From: Sphingomonas koreensis
Lineage (GTDB): Bacteria; Pseudomonadota; Alphaproteobacteria; Sphingomonadales; Sphingomonadaceae
Direction of reading: 5' to 3'
Length of the DNA stretch: 64,000 nt
Assembly (NCBI GenBank): GCA_006438735.1
Contig: RCZF01000001.1
Coordinates: 496,001-560,000, forward strand
The notes below the pieces were generated by a model that saw nothing but the letters and a program-made list of their open reading frames with translations, was not told where the DNA came from and did no database searches. Positions within the stretch are counted from its first letter, which is position 1. Every line of letters starts with the position of its first letter. A program made the translations under genes and the position numbers. Positions 50,422 through 61,614 of the stretch are shown here, in pieces.

Positions 50422-51671
50422 ACCGGCTCTCCGTGCTCCAGCGCGCCTTCCCATTTGGCGATGACGGTCGCGGCGACGGCGTTGCCGATCACGTTGGTTG
50501 CCGTCCGCCCCATGTCGAGGAAGTGATCGACCGCCAGGATCAGCAGCAACCCCGCCTCGGGAATATGGAACATGGAGAGCGATGCCGCGATGACGACCAG
50601 GCTGGCGCGGGGCACCCCGGCGATGCCCTTCGAGGTGACCATCAGCACCAGCAGCATGGTGATCTGCTCGCCGAGCGACAGGTCGATACCGTAAGCCTGG
50701 GCGATGAACATCGACGCGAAGGTCATGTACATCATCGAGCCGTCGAGATTGAACGAATAGCCCAAGGGGAGAACGAAGCTGGCAATTCGATTGGGCACCC
50801 CGAATTTCTCGAGCGCCTCGAGCGTGCGCGGATAGGCGGCCTCGGAGGACGCGGTGGAGAAGCCCACCAGCAACGGCTCGCGGATATAGCGCACCAGCGT
50901 TCCCGCCCGCGGCCCGATGACCAGGAACGCCGCGCCGATCAGCACCGCCCACAGCGCGAACAGGCCCAGATAAACCGAGCCCATGAAATAAGCGAGATTG
51001 GCGATCACCCCCGGGCCCTGCTCGGTCAGCGCGCTGGCGACTGCGGCGAACACCGCGATCGGCGCCAGGCGCATGACGTAATCGGTGATCTTGAGCATCA
51101 CCTTGACCAGCGCGTCGATCGCCTTGACGAGCGGCGCGGCCGCCTCGCCGACCGAAGTGATCGCCACGCCGACGAACACCGAGAACACCACGATCTGCAG
51201 GATCTCGTTATTGGCCATCGCCTCGATCATTGAGGCCGGGAAGATATGCGTGAAGAAGGTGTTGAGGTTGAACGCGGCCTCGTCGAGCCCGGCCGAGGCG
51301 GTGGCGGGCGGGAGCGCGAGGTGCAGGCCGGAGCCCGGTTTGAGGAGGTGGACGAGCACAAGGCCGATCGTCAGCGACGTCAGGCTGGCGCAGATGAACC
51401 AACCGAGCGAGCGCGCGCCGATCCGCCCGAGCGCCTTGCCGTCGCCCATGTGCGCGATGCCGGCGACGAGCGTAGAGAATACCAGCGGCGCAATGATCAT
51501 CTTGATCAACCGCAGGAAAATCGTCGTCAGGATCGAGAAATAGCCGGCGATGTCCGTCAATTGCGCGGCGCTGGCGGCGCTGCCGTCGTCGATCGCGGCA
51601 TTGATGCCCCAGCCGACGATCAGCCCGAGCACGAGCGCGATGACGATAAACATGGTCAGCCGCTTGGCCAT
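50412..51671 (-). CDS. Dicarboxylate/amino acid:cation symporter (DAACS, GltP/DctA type)
   Basis: This 419-residue transporter with about eight membrane helices and two re-entrant loops. Family marks are LRLIKMIIAPLVFSTLVAGI, the serine-rich LVGFSTASSEAAYPRTLEAL and PLGYSFNLDGSMMYMTFAS, then TSKGIAGVPRASLVVIAASL. It takes up C4-dicarboxylates, glutamate or similar with protons or sodium. The substrate choice is not readable. Normal length, intact. Divergent from the M24 peptidase at 51745. Confidence 0.95.
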   Translation of the reverse strand: MAKRLTMFIVIALVLGLIVGWGINAAIDDGSAASAAQLTDIAGYFSILTTIFLRLIKMIIAPLVFSTLVAGIAHMGDGKALGRIGARSLGWFICASLTSLTIGLVLVHLLKPGSGLHLALPPATASAGLDEAAFNLNTFFTHIFPASMIEAMANNEILQIVVFSVFVGVAITSVGEAAAPLVKAIDALVKVMLKITDYVMRLAPIAVFAAVASALTEQGPGVIANLAYFMGSVYLGLFALWAVLIGAAFLVIGPRAGTLVRYIREPLLVGFSTASSEAAYPRTLEALEKFGVPNRIASFVLPLGYSFNLDGSMMYMTFASMFIAQAYGIDLSLGEQITMLLVLMVTSKGIAGVPRASLVVIAASLSMFHIPEAGLLLILAVDHFLDMGRTATNVIGNAVAATVIAKWEGALEHGEPVQA

Positions 51672-51744
51672 TTCCGCTCCCCTGCTAGAAGTGGGCCATC
51701 AACGGGAAAGCGGCGCGCTGGTCAAGGCGTGTAAAGGGAGCGAT

Positions 51745-53004
51745 ATGACCAAGAGCATCACGATCGGCCGGCGCGGATTGCTGACGGCAGGCGCGCTATT
51801 GCCGCTGGCCGCCGCGAGCGTGGTGCGCGCGGCCGAGCCCGATCTTGCCGGGCTGCATGACATCACCGGCGACGCCAAGCCGATCGACACGGCCGAATAT
51901 GCCGGCCGCCTCGCCCGCGCGCAGGCGCTGATGAAGGCCAATGGCATCGGCGCGGTGGTGATCGAGGCGGGATCGTCGATGGTCTATTTCACCGGCGTCC
52001 ATTGGTGGCAGAGCGAGCGGCTGACCGCGGCGATCCTGCCGGTCGAGGGGCAACCGTGCATCGTCACGCCGTTCTTCGAATCGCCCTCGGTCAAGGAAAC
52101 GCTCGCCGTCCCCGCCGAGGTGCGGGTGTGGCAGGAGGACCAGAATCCGATGGAAACGATCGCCGGTTTCCTGCGCGACCGCAAGCTCGCCGCCCGCCCG
52201 ATCGGGGTCGAGGCAAACGTGCGCTATTTCGCCTTCGAGGGCCACACCCTCGCGCTGCCCGAGGCCAAGCTTGTCCCCGCGACGCCGGTGGTTCGCGCCA
52301 CCCGCATGATCAAGACACCCGCCGAACTCGCGCTAATGCAGAAAGCGACCGACGTGACGATCGCCGCTTATCGCTGGGTCTATCCCCGCGTCGAAAAGGG
52401 CATGAGCCAGGATCAGGTTTCGGCGCTGATGGACGCGGCGACGCGCAAGCTTGGCGGCAGCCCCGAATTCTCGATGGTGCTGATCGGCGAATCGGCCGCC
52501 TATCCGCACGGCTCCAAACATCCGCGCACGGTCTCCGATGGTGAGGTGGTGCTGATGGATTGCGGCTGCACCGTGCAGGGCTATCAATCGGACGTCTCGC
52601 GAACCTGGGTCCACGGCACCGCGAGCGCGGAACAGCGCAAGGTGTGGGATCAGGTCCAGCAAGGCCAGCAGGTCGCGATCCGGGCGGCGCAGATCGGCAC
52701 CCCTGCGGGCGAAGTCGACGACGCCGTGCGCCGCTTCTACGAAAGCCTCGGTTACGGCCCGGGCTATCAGCTCCCCGGCCTGTCGCACCGCACCGGCCAC
52801 GGCATCGGGCTCGACGGGCACGAGCCGGTCTATCTCGTCCACGGCGAGACGACCAAGCTCGCCGCCGGCATGTGCTTCTCCGACGAACCCGGCCTCTATC
52901 TGCCCGGCAAGTTCGGCGTGCGGATCGAGGATTGCTTCCACATGACCGATGCCGGCCCGCGCTTTTTCTCGCAGCCGCCGGCCGCGATCGACGCGCCCGT
53001 CTGA
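51745..53004 (+). CDS. Exported M24 family metallopeptidase (Xaa-Pro aminopeptidase-like)
   Basis: This 419-residue protein with a Tat-type signal (GRRGLLTAGALLPLAAASVV), a creatinase N-terminal domain (about 50-190) and the M24 pita-bread domain. Metal ligands are Asp in VVLMDCGC, Asp in QSDVSRTW, His in SHRTGHGIGLDGH, Glu in FSDEPGLYLPG and Glu in VRIEDCF. It would remove N-terminal residues before proline in the periplasm. AAAGGGAGC precedes the ATG. Its stop overlaps the lipid kinase start. Confidence 0.92.
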   Translation: MTKSITIGRRGLLTAGALLPLAAASVVRAAEPDLAGLHDITGDAKPIDTAEYAGRLARAQALMKANGIGAVVIEAGSSMVYFTGVHWWQSERLTAAILPVEGQPCIVTPFFESPSVKETLAVPAEVRVWQEDQNPMETIAGFLRDRKLAARPIGVEANVRYFAFEGHTLALPEAKLVPATPVVRATRMIKTPAELALMQKATDVTIAAYRWVYPRVEKGMSQDQVSALMDAATRKLGGSPEFSMVLIGESAAYPHGSKHPRTVSDGEVVLMDCGCTVQGYQSDVSRTWVHGTASAEQRKVWDQVQQGQQVAIRAAQIGTPAGEVDDAVRRFYESLGYGPGYQLPGLSHRTGHGIGLDGHEPVYLVHGETTKLAAGMCFSDEPGLYLPGKFGVRIEDCFHMTDAGPRFFSQPPAAIDAPV

Positions 53005-53885
53005 TGGCCGCAACTATCCCCGTCTTCGTCAACCGCTCGGGCGGCACCGCCGCGTCGAAAGGCGACGCGCTGGCGGGCGAGCTCGAAGCCGCTTTCGCCG
53101 ACGCGGGCTTAACGATCCAGCTTCACCTGATCGGCGGCAACGAGATCAACGCGGCCGTGCGAAACGCGGCGAAAGCGAACGACCTGATCGTCGTCGGCGG
53201 CGGTGACGGCACGCTCGGCTGCGCGGCGGAGATCGTCGCGGGCGCCGGCAAGACGCTCGGCATCCTGCCGCTCGGCACCCGCAACCATCTGGCGCGCGAG
53301 CTCGGTATTCCGCTCGATCTGCCCGGCGCGGCGGCGGTGATCGCGGCGGGGCACAAGCGCCGGATCGATCTTGCGCGCGTCAACGATCACGTCTTCATCA
53401 ACAATGCCTCGATCGGCCTCTACCCGGAAATGGTGCGGGATCGCGACGCTCGCGATGCGCCGAAATGGTTCGCCGCGATCGGCGCGAGCATCGCCGCGCT
53501 GGCGCGGATGCGGCATCACCGGCTGCACATCAGCCTGCCCGGCGGCGAGACCGACATCGTCACGCCGATGCTGTTCGTCGGCAACAATCGCTACGCGCTT
53601 AAGGCGGGTAAGATCGGCCAGCGCGAGACGCTCGAGGGCGGGCGGCTTTCGGTCTATGCGGTCGCTTCGCGGCGGCGGCTGGCGCTGATCGGGTTTGCCG
53701 CGCGCACGATCGCGGGGCTCGCCAATCGGCAGGATTTCGCCGCGATCGGCGATGCCGAGACGATCGAGGTCAGCGGCAAATCGCGCAGCGTCGATATCGC
53801 GCTCGATGGCGAAGTGATCGAACTGACGATGCCGCTGCGCTTCGAAAGCAACGCCGCCGCGCTCTGCGTGCTCGCGCCCGCTTGA
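53004..53885 (+). CDS. Diacylglycerol kinase family lipid kinase
   Basis: This 293-residue DAGK-catalytic protein. N-terminal strand FVNRSGGTAAS and the nucleotide motif LIVVGGGDGTLGCAAEIV (about residue 62), then GILPLGTRNHLARELGIPLD, are the family hallmarks. C-terminal beta sandwich closes with SVDIALDGEVIEL. It phosphorylates diacylglycerol, sphingosine or a related lipid at the membrane. In a sphingolipid-making organism the latter is attractive but unproven. Coupled to the M24 gene (TGATG). Confidence 0.9.
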   Translation: MAATIPVFVNRSGGTAASKGDALAGELEAAFADAGLTIQLHLIGGNEINAAVRNAAKANDLIVVGGGDGTLGCAAEIVAGAGKTLGILPLGTRNHLARELGIPLDLPGAAAVIAAGHKRRIDLARVNDHVFINNASIGLYPEMVRDRDARDAPKWFAAIGASIAALARMRHHRLHISLPGGETDIVTPMLFVGNNRYALKAGKIGQRETLEGGRLSVYAVASRRRLALIGFAARTIAGLANRQDFAAIGDAETIEVSGKSRSVDIALDGEVIELTMPLRFESNAAALCVLAPA

Positions 53886-53916
53886 GCAGGCGGCGTCGGT
53901 CGCCTAGATGCCGGGC

Positions 53917-56583
53917 ATGACATCGACCAACGACATCCGCCGCTCGTTCCTCGAGTATTTTGCGAACGCCGGCCATACCAAGGTGCCGTCGGCGCCGCTG
54001 GTGCCGCAGAACGATCCGACGCTGATGTTCGTCAACGCCGGGATGGTGCCGTTCAAGAACGTCTTCACCGGCCTTGAGACGCGGCCGTACAGCCTCGCCA
54101 CCTCGTCGCAGAAATGCGTCCGCGCCGGTGGCAAGCATAACGATCTCGACAATGTCGGCTATACCGCGCGGCATCACACCTTCTTCGAAATGCTCGGCAA
54201 TTTCTCGTTCGGGCAATATTTCAAGGAACAGGCGATCACCCACGCCTGGACGCTATTGACCAAGGAATGGGGCCTGCCCGCCGAGAAGCTGACCGCAACC
54301 GTCTATCACACCGATGATGAAGCGTTCGATCTGTGGCGCAAGATTTCCGGGCTGCCCGAAAGCCGCATCATCCGCATCGCCACCAAGGACAATTTCTGGA
54401 CGATGGGCGACAACGGTCCGTGCGGGCCGTGCTCGGAAATCTTTTACGATCACGGCGATCACATCCCCGGTGGCCCGCCCGGCAGCCCCGATGAGGATGG
54501 CGACCGCTTCGTCGAAATCTGGAACCTGGTGTTCATGCAATATACCCAGGAAGCCGGTGAGATCGTCGGTGACCTGCCCAAGCCATCGATCGACACCGGC
54601 ATGGGGCTCGAACGCATCGCTGCGGTGCTGCAGGGTGTCCACGACAATTACGATACCGATACGTTCAGGGCGCTGATCGCCGAATCGGGCACGCTGACGC
54701 ATACCGCGACGACCGGCGCGAACCAGGCGAGCCACCGCGTGATCGCCGATCACCTACGCTGCTCGGGCTTCCTGGTGGCGGACGGTGTGCTGCCGGCGAA
54801 CGAGGGCAGGGGCTATGTGCTGCGCCGGATCATGCGCCGCGCGATGCGCCACGCGCATATCCTGGGCGTGAAGGAGCCGCTGATGCACCGGTTGGTGCCG
54901 GCGCTGGTCGCCGAGATGGGCGTCGCCTATCCCGAATTGATCCGCGCCCAGCCGCTGATCGAGGCGACGCTTGCCCAGGAGGAAACGCGCTTCCGTCAAA
55001 CGCTCGACAAGGGGCTGAAGCTGCTCGATGAGGCGACCGCGGGGATGAAGCCCGGCGACGTGCTCGCCGGCGAAACCGCGTTCAAGCTCTACGATACGTT
55101 CGGCTTCCCGTACGATCTCACCGAGGACGCCCTGCGCGCTCAATCGCTCGGCGTCGATCGCGCCGGCTTCGACACGGCGATGGCCGAGCAGAAGCGCGCC
55201 GCGCGCGCCGCGTGGAAGGGATCGGGCGACAAGGCCTCCGACGACCTGTGGTTCGATCTCGCCGAGGAAAAGGGCGGCACCGAATTTACCGGCTATGCCG
55301 CCGAGGAAGGCGAGGGCGAGATCGTCGCGATCGTGAGGGACGGCGCTCGCGTCGATCGCGCCGGCGCCGGCGACACGGTCGAGATCGTCACCAATCAGAC
55401 GCCATTCTACGGCGAAAGCGGCGGCCAGGTCGGCGATGCCGGCAGCATCAGCAATGACAAGGGCTTGCGCGCCATCGTTGAGGATACGCGAAAGCATCTC
55501 GGCCGCGTCTGGGCGCATCACGTGCGGATCGAGGCGGGGGAGATCGCGGTCGGCGATACCGTTCGGCTGGTGGTCGATTATGCCCGCCGCGGCGCGATCC
55601 GCGCCAACCATTCGGCGACACATTTGCTCCACGCCGCGCTGCGCGAGCGGCTCGGCACCCATGTCGCGCAAAAGGGCAGCCTCGTCGCGCCCGATCGCCT
55701 GCGCTTCGATTTCTCGCAGCCGACCGCGGTTGAGCATGACGCAATCGCGCAGGTCGAAGCCGATGTGAACGGCTATATCCGCCAGAACGACGCGGTGCAG
55801 ACGCGGCTCATGACGCCCGACGAGGCGATCGAGGAAGGCGCGATGGCGCTGTTCGGCGAGAAATATGGCGACGAGGTTCGCGTCGTTTCGATGGGCCGCA
55901 CCGGCGGCGACAATAGTCCGATCTACAGCCTCGAATTGTGCGGTGGCACGCATGTCGGCGCGACGGGCGATATCGGCTTGTTCAAGGTGGTGAGCGAAGG
56001 CGCGGTTTCGTCGGGCGTGCGCCGGATCGAGGCGCTGACCGGCGAGGCGGCGCGGCGCTGGTTCAGCGACCGCGATGACAAGCTGCGCGAGACCGCGGCG
56101 ACGCTCAAGGCGTCGCCCGACGAGGTCCCGGCGCGCGTCGCCGCGCTGGTCGAGGATCGCCGCCGGCTCGAGCGTGAGCTTGCCGAGGCGAAGAAGGCGC
56201 TGGCGCTCGGCGGTGGCACGGCGGACGCCGCCGGGCCGGAACAGATTGGTGGAGCGGGCTTCCTTGCCCAGGTCGTCGACGGGCTCGATCCCAAGGGGTT
56301 GCGCGGCGCGGTCGACGAGATGAAGGCGCGGCTCGGCTCGGGTGTGGCGATGCTCGTCGCGGTCAATGAGGGCCGCGCGTCGGTCGCGGTCGGCGTGACG
56401 GACGATCTGATCGCGACGCGAAGCGCCGTCGATCTCGTCCAGCGCGCGGTCGCCGCGCTCGGCGGCAAGGGCGGCGGCGGGCGGCCCGACATGGCGCAAG
56501 GCGGCGGCCCCGACGGCGACGAGGCCGATGCTGCGGTCGCCGCGGTGCGCGCGGCAATCGGCGGTGGCGACGCCGCTGGCTGA
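53917..56583 (+). CDS. alaS: Alanyl-tRNA synthetase
   Basis: This 888-residue AlaRS charging tRNA-Ala. Class II motifs: [20 protein letters not shown] and [13 protein letters not shown] at the start, [17 protein letters not shown] and [15 protein letters not shown] in the core. The editing domain has the Hxxx[13 protein letters not shown] and [12 protein letters not shown]. The C-terminal domain ends with a Gly-rich [23 protein letters not shown] 53917 gives the family start [17 protein letters not shown] 53908 is also possible. Intact. Confidence 0.97.
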   Translation: MTSTNDIRRSFLEYFANAGHTKVPSAPLVPQNDPTLMFVNAGMVPFKNVFTGLETRPYSLATSSQKCVRAGGKHNDLDNVGYTARHHTFFEMLGNFSFGQYFKEQAITHAWTLLTKEWGLPAEKLTATVYHTDDEAFDLWRKISGLPESRIIRIATKDNFWTMGDNGPCGPCSEIFYDHGDHIPGGPPGSPDEDGDRFVEIWNLVFMQYTQEAGEIVGDLPKPSIDTGMGLERIAAVLQGVHDNYDTDTFRALIAESGTLTHTATTGANQASHRVIADHLRCSGFLVADGVLPANEGRGYVLRRIMRRAMRHAHILGVKEPLMHRLVPALVAEMGVAYPELIRAQPLIEATLAQEETRFRQTLDKGLKLLDEATAGMKPGDVLAGETAFKLYDTFGFPYDLTEDALRAQSLGVDRAGFDTAMAEQKRAARAAWKGSGDKASDDLWFDLAEEKGGTEFTGYAAEEGEGEIVAIVRDGARVDRAGAGDTVEIVTNQTPFYGESGGQVGDAGSISNDKGLRAIVEDTRKHLGRVWAHHVRIEAGEIAVGDTVRLVVDYARRGAIRANHSATHLLHAALRERLGTHVAQKGSLVAPDRLRFDFSQPTAVEHDAIAQVEADVNGYIRQNDAVQTRLMTPDEAIEEGAMALFGEKYGDEVRVVSMGRTGGDNSPIYSLELCGGTHVGATGDIGLFKVVSEGAVSSGVRRIEALTGEAARRWFSDRDDKLRETAATLKASPDEVPARVAALVEDRRRLERELAEAKKALALGGGTADAAGPEQIGGAGFLAQVVDGLDPKGLRGAVDEMKARLGSGVAMLVAVNEGRASVAVGVTDDLIATRSAVDLVQRAVAALGGKGGGGRPDMAQGGGPDGDEADAAVAAVRAAIGGGDAAG

Positions 56584-56647
56584 GCGCAACCAAAGCGGCG
56601 CATCGCCCGTTCCGTTGCGAGCCGCTACCGGCCCTGGGGGAAAAACC

Positions 56648-56674
56648 ATGCGCGCGATGGCGCTCGATCGATGA
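56648..56674 (+). CDS. Eight-codon leader mini-ORF coupled to DUF2254
   Basis: ATG 56648, with the GGGGG ribosome-type site 6 bases before it, encodes MRAMALDR and stops in TGA that overlaps the DUF2254 ATG at 56671. The DUF2254 start itself has no visible site. Ribosomes finishing the mini-ORF could re-start on the main gene. Confidence 0.4.
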   Translation: MRAMALDR

Positions 56675-58086
56675 GGTCGCGGCTCCTCAAGCTCGCCGAC
56701 GATCTTCGCAGCAGCTACTGGTTCTTGCCCAGCGTCATGGCGTTCCTGGCGATCGTGCTCGCGATCGTCATGCTGGTGATCGACAACACGCTCGGCTCGG
56801 CGTGGATGGCGCACGTGCCGTTCCTGTATTCGGCGCGGCCCGATGGCGCGCGGCAAGTGCTGTCCTCGATCGGCGGATCGATGATCACCGTCGCGGGCAC
56901 GGTGTTCTCGGTGACGATCGCGGCGGTCGTCTACGCGTCGGGGCAATATGGGCCGCGATTGCTGTCGAACTTCATGTCCGATCGCGGCAATCAGGTGACG
57001 CTTGGCACGTTCATCGCGACCTTCGTCTATTGCCTGATGGTGTTGCGCACGATCCAGTCGCCCGACGAAACCGGCAACAGCGTCGGCTTCGTGCCGAACG
57101 ACGCGCTGCTCGTCGGTGTGTTGCTGGCGCTGTGTTCGATCGGGGTGCTGATCTTCTTCATCCATCACGTGCCGAGCAAGCTCCACATCAATTCGGTGAT
57201 CGAGGAGATCGGCGACCGTTTGCTCGGTGAGATCGATCAGCGCTTTCCGGCTGGCATCGGCCAGGCGCGGCTCGATGATGACGGATCGAATGACCGATCG
57301 CGCGTACCGGCGACGTTTCGTGACGACGCCAGCGATGCCGAGGCGGACCGGCGCACGCTGATTTGCGCGAAAAAGACCGGTTACATCCAGCTGATCGACG
57401 ATCAGGGCCTCATGGCTGCAGCGCGCAAGCACGATCTGGTGCTGCGGCTGCAATATCAACCCGGCGATTTCGCGCATGCCGGCCGGACCTTGATCGAGGC
57501 AGCGCCGCCGGAACGGTGCAGCGACGCGGCGGTGGAAGCGATCCGCGACGCCTTTGCGATCGGTGCGCGGCGATCGGCGTTGCAGGATCTGCGCTTTCTG
57601 ATCGACGAACTGGTGGAGATCGCGGCGCGCGCCCTGTCACCGGGCATCAATGATCCGTTCACGGCGATTACGTGCCTCGATTGGCTCGGGGCGGCGCTGT
57701 CCGATCTCGCTGGCCGAACGCTGCCCAGCCATCTGCGCGTCGATGACGATGGCGCGTTGCGCGTGATCGCGCATCCCGAAACCTTCGAATTATTCCTCGA
57801 TCGCTCGTTCGGCGCCCTGGCGCAATATTGCGCGTCGGACATGAACGCGGCGCTTCGCTACATCCGGGCGTTGGGCGAAGTCTCGATCGATTGCGACGAT
57901 CCGGCGCGGCTGGCCTGCCTCGGCAGCTATGCCGACAAGCTCGAGCGGCTCGCCGAAACGGCGCTCGAGGGGTTCAATCTCGACGAAGTTCGGCGCCGCG
58001 TCGCCGATCTCCGCCGCGCGCTCGCCGAGCCAGACTATAAACGCCATCTCCGCGATACCACCGCGTGGCTCGGCGGCACCGCTTGA
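56671..58086 (+). CDS. DUF2254 membrane protein
   Basis: This 471-residue inner-membrane protein with four hydrophobic segments in the first 180 residues (VMAFLAIVLAIVMLVIDNTL, GGSMITVAGTVFSVTIAAVV, TFIATFVYCLMVLR, LVGVLLALCSIGVLIFFIHH). A cytoplasmic C-terminal region includes DLRFLIDELVEIAARALSPG and NDPFTAITCLDWLGAAL, both typical of DUF2254. The function is unknown; channel-like roles have been proposed for the layout. Start choice rests on the coupled mini-ORF in front. Confidence 0.88.
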   Translation: MRSRLLKLADDLRSSYWFLPSVMAFLAIVLAIVMLVIDNTLGSAWMAHVPFLYSARPDGARQVLSSIGGSMITVAGTVFSVTIAAVVYASGQYGPRLLSNFMSDRGNQVTLGTFIATFVYCLMVLRTIQSPDETGNSVGFVPNDALLVGVLLALCSIGVLIFFIHHVPSKLHINSVIEEIGDRLLGEIDQRFPAGIGQARLDDDGSNDRSRVPATFRDDASDAEADRRTLICAKKTGYIQLIDDQGLMAAARKHDLVLRLQYQPGDFAHAGRTLIEAAPPERCSDAAVEAIRDAFAIGARRSALQDLRFLIDELVEIAARALSPGINDPFTAITCLDWLGAALSDLAGRTLPSHLRVDDDGALRVIAHPETFELFLDRSFGALAQYCASDMNAALRYIRALGEVSIDCDDPARLACLGSYADKLERLAETALEGFNLDEVRRRVADLRRALAEPDYKRHLRDTTAWLGGTA

Positions 58087-58135
58087 AAGGCATTATGACT
58101 AACCGACGTCCAATAATTGCCGAGCGGACGCCTAC

Positions 58136-59344
58136 GTGATCGTCATCGTCTCGATCGTCTCGGCGCTGATCGTTGCTGCAGCACTGACCTTTCCGAAGTT
58201 CGCCCGATCCGAACGATGGAAGGCGACGGTCACGCCGCTTGCCTCGATCATCGGTAGCGGCTTCCTGATCTGCGGCCCGATCCTCGCGCGCGAATTCGGC
58301 AAGGCCGCGATCCTCGCCGAAGTCCTGCTGCTCGCGATCGCCTATCTCGTCGGTTGGGTGATCCGCTTCAACATCGTCCACATCGAGAACATCAAGCAGC
58401 GGATCGGCGTCCACGATCCGATGGCCTGGGGCATGCGGGCGGCGCAGGCGACGCTGGCGATCGCCTATGCCGTCTCGGTCGCCTATTATTTGAAGCTGCT
58501 CGCCGAATTCGCAATGAAGCCGCTGGCGGTGCCCGACGGGCTTCACGCGGCGATCTCGAACGGCGCGGTTACGCTGATCATCCTGATCTTCGTGCTGCTC
58601 ACCTTCTCCGGCAGCATCCGCAAGATCGAGCATGCCGCGCATGCGACCGTGTCGCTCAAGCTGGCGATCATCGCCGGCATGCTGGTCGCGCTGGGGCTGT
58701 GGTGGGCGATGCACGGAACGACGGGGCCGCTGCCCCCGGCCAAAATCGGCTGGGGGAGCATCCCGCTGCTGCTCGGCCTGCTGATCACCGTGCAGGGCTT
58801 CGAGACATCGCGCTACATGGGCGAGCAATATGATCAGCGGACGCGCGTCGTGACGATGCGCCACGCGCAGTGGCTGTCGAGCGCGATCTACATCGCCTTC
58901 CTCGCGCTGCTGACGCCGTTCCTTACGCAGGCCAGCCATGCTGAGGGCGTCGCCGGGATCCTCGACATTATGGAGCTCGTCGCGCCGGCGATGGGCATTT
59001 TCGTGCTGATCGGTGCCGCCTCCAGCCAGTTGAGCGCGGCGATCGCCGATTCGATCGGATCGGGCGGGCTGGTGATCGAGGTGTCGCAGAAAAAGCTCGG
59101 CGTGCGCGCATCGTTCATGGCATCTTGTGCGCTGGCGATCGCGGTGACGTGGCTGACCGATCCGTTTTCGGTGATCGCCTGGGCCTCGCGCGCCTTCGCC
59201 GCTTATTACGCGATGCAGGCCGGGCTGGCCTTATGGGTATCGATCCGCACCGGCGAAGGCGGCTGGTGGAAACGCGCCGGTTTCGTGATCGTCGGCCTGA
59301 TCTGCGTCGTCGCCGCCGCTGCCGGCGCGCCGGCGGAAAGTTGA
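58136..59344 (+). CDS. APC-superfamily-like membrane permease
   Basis: This 402-residue protein with 10 to 11 membrane helices from a GTG start. PLASIIGSGFLICGPILAREF opens the first core helix pair, and GLLITVQGFETSRYMGEQYD and PFSVIAWASRAFAAYYAMQA sit later. The GSGFLICGP loop recalls the unwound helix of LeuT-fold amino acid or purine carriers. The substrate is unknown. It lies 49 bases after DUF2254 and may share its transcript. It converges on dinB. Confidence 0.75.
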   Translation: MIVIVSIVSALIVAAALTFPKFARSERWKATVTPLASIIGSGFLICGPILAREFGKAAILAEVLLLAIAYLVGWVIRFNIVHIENIKQRIGVHDPMAWGMRAAQATLAIAYAVSVAYYLKLLAEFAMKPLAVPDGLHAAISNGAVTLIILIFVLLTFSGSIRKIEHAAHATVSLKLAIIAGMLVALGLWWAMHGTTGPLPPAKIGWGSIPLLLGLLITVQGFETSRYMGEQYDQRTRVVTMRHAQWLSSAIYIAFLALLTPFLTQASHAEGVAGILDIMELVAPAMGIFVLIGAASSQLSAAIADSIGSGGLVIEVSQKKLGVRASFMASCALAIAVTWLTDPFSVIAWASRAFAAYYAMQAGLALWVSIRTGEGGWWKRAGFVIVGLICVVAAAAGAPAES

Positions 59345-59352
59345 TCCGACGG

Positions 59353-60423
<1,071 letters not shown>

Positions 60424-60427
60424 GGCG

Positions 60428-60442
60428 GAACATCATAAGAAC
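60428..60442. promoter_or_regulatory. Perfect LexA (SOS) box at dinB
   Basis: GAAC, ATCATAA, GAAC on the plus strand, which is GTTC-N7-GTTC on the dinB strand. It matches the alphaproteobacterial SOS consensus exactly and ends 5 bases before the dinB start codon, so LexA would block both promoter and start region. Confidence 0.8.
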
Positions 60443-60585
60443 AGCCGCGATAAAAGTCACGCGGCGATCCCGATCGCCGCCGCATCGTTGTGCGGCGCAG
60501 CGACGAATCAGGCTTGCCGGAGCCCGACATTGTCCTCAGTCTTCATGACAAGAACCAACGCCAAAGGCGTGTCAGGGAGAGAGAA

Positions 60586-60687
60586 ATGAATATTGGGCAG
60601 CTGGTCATTCTGGCCATTGGCGGCGTCGGCGTTTTGGTCGCGCTGATGACGATGGCGTTTTTCGCGCAGAAGAACACGGTGCGCTAG
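60586..60687 (+). CDS. 33-residue single-helix membrane protein
   Basis: MNIGQLVILAIGGVGVLVAL and MTMAFFAQKNTVR: one membrane helix with a short basic tail. AGGGAGAGA precedes the ATG at ideal spacing, which argues for a real gene. Micro-proteins of this shape often stabilise membrane complexes. The partner is unknown. It lies between dinB and tRNA-Asn. Confidence 0.6.
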   Translation: MNIGQLVILAIGGVGVLVALMTMAFFAQKNTVR

Positions 60688-60715
60688 GGCGCGCGGCCAT
60701 CTGTCGCCGGTCGGC

Positions 60716-60790
60716 TGGCTCCCTGAGTAGGATTCGAACCTACGGCCGCTCGATTAACAGTCGAGAGCTCTACCGCTGAGCTATCAGGGA
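60716..60790 (-). tRNA. tRNA-Asn (anticodon GTT)
   Basis: The minus strand folds fully: acceptor TCCCTGA/TCAGGGA, D arm TAGCTCAGCGGTAGAGC, anticodon loop CTGTTAA with GTT, T arm with GGTTCGAATCC, discriminator G and encoded CCA (60716-60718). Confidence 0.95.
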
Positions 60791-60840
60791 ATGAAGCCGA
60801 GGGCGGCTCTATACCGCCTCGGAGTCCGGATGCAACCCCA

Positions 60841-61614
60841 TCAGGCGATGAATTGCTCCATCGTGATGCGGTCGTCGAGGGCATGTTCGGGGTCGAACAA
60901 AAGCGTCAGATCGCGCGCGCGATCGATCGCGATGTCGACTTCTGTGACCTCGCGGACCTCGCGCTGATCGGCCACCGCGCTGACCGGGCGCTTGTCCGGG
61001 TCGATCACGCGAATCCGTATCCGCGCCTTGTCCGGCACGATCGCGCCGCGCCAGCGACGCGGACGAAACGGGCTGATCGGCGTGATCGCCAGTAACGAGG
61101 AGGCAAGCGGCAGGATCGGCCCCTGCGCCGAGAGATTATACGCGGTCGATCCGGCCGGCGTCGCCACCAGCACCCCGTCGCAGGCGAGCTCGGGGAGCAC
61201 GATACGGTCGTTGAGCGTCACTTCCAGCTTGGCGGTCTGGCGCGTTTCGCGCAGCATCGAGACTTCGTTGATCGCCGGGATGACGTGCTCGGTGCCGGAC
61301 ACCGTCCGCGCCGTCATGCTGAGCGGCGTCACCTTGAACGGCCGCGTCGCCGCGAGCCGCTCGTCAAGCCCGCCGCTGCGCCATTCGTTCATCAGGAAGC
61401 CGACGGTGCCGAGGTTCATGCCGAACACCGGCACGGCCGGCTGCCGCCCGTCGAGCTGCGCGTGGAGCGTCTGCAGCATGAAGCCGTCGCCGCCCAGAGC
61501 GACGACCAGTTCGGCCTCCTCGACCGGCGCCCAGTCATAAAGCTTGGCGAGCACGTCGGCCGCGGTCTGCGCCGGCTCGGTCGGCGAGGCGAGCAGCGCA
61601 CGCCGCAGCGTCAT
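60841..61614 (-). CDS. nadK: NAD kinase
   Basis: This 257-residue ATP-NAD kinase making NADP. The GGDG motif is ELVVALGGDGFMLQTLH (about residue 44), the NE/D region VFGMNLGTVGFLMNEW follows, and the second signature is DGVLVATPAGSTAYNLSAQG (about 155). ATG 61614 overlaps the moaA stop (ATGA), giving a moaA-nadK operon. The longer frame from 61698 runs antisense-like Arg-rich sequence through moaA and is not used. Cytoplasmic. Confidence 0.95.
   Translation of the reverse strand: MTLRRALLASPTEPAQTAADVLAKLYDWAPVEEAELVVALGGDGFMLQTLHAQLDGRQPAVPVFGMNLGTVGFLMNEWRSGGLDERLAATRPFKVTPLSMTARTVSGTEHVIPAINEVSMLRETRQTAKLEVTLNDRIVLPELACDGVLVATPAGSTAYNLSAQGPILPLASSLLAITPISPFRPRRWRGAIVPDKARIRIRVIDPDKRPVSAVADQREVREVTEVDIAIDRARDLTLLFDPEHALDDRITMEQFIA

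Noticed and set aside
54754..57477. A 907-codon open frame antisense to alaS
   Set aside because: Typical shadow frame in GC-rich DNA. The translation is Arg/Ala/His-rich and alaS is certain on the other strand.
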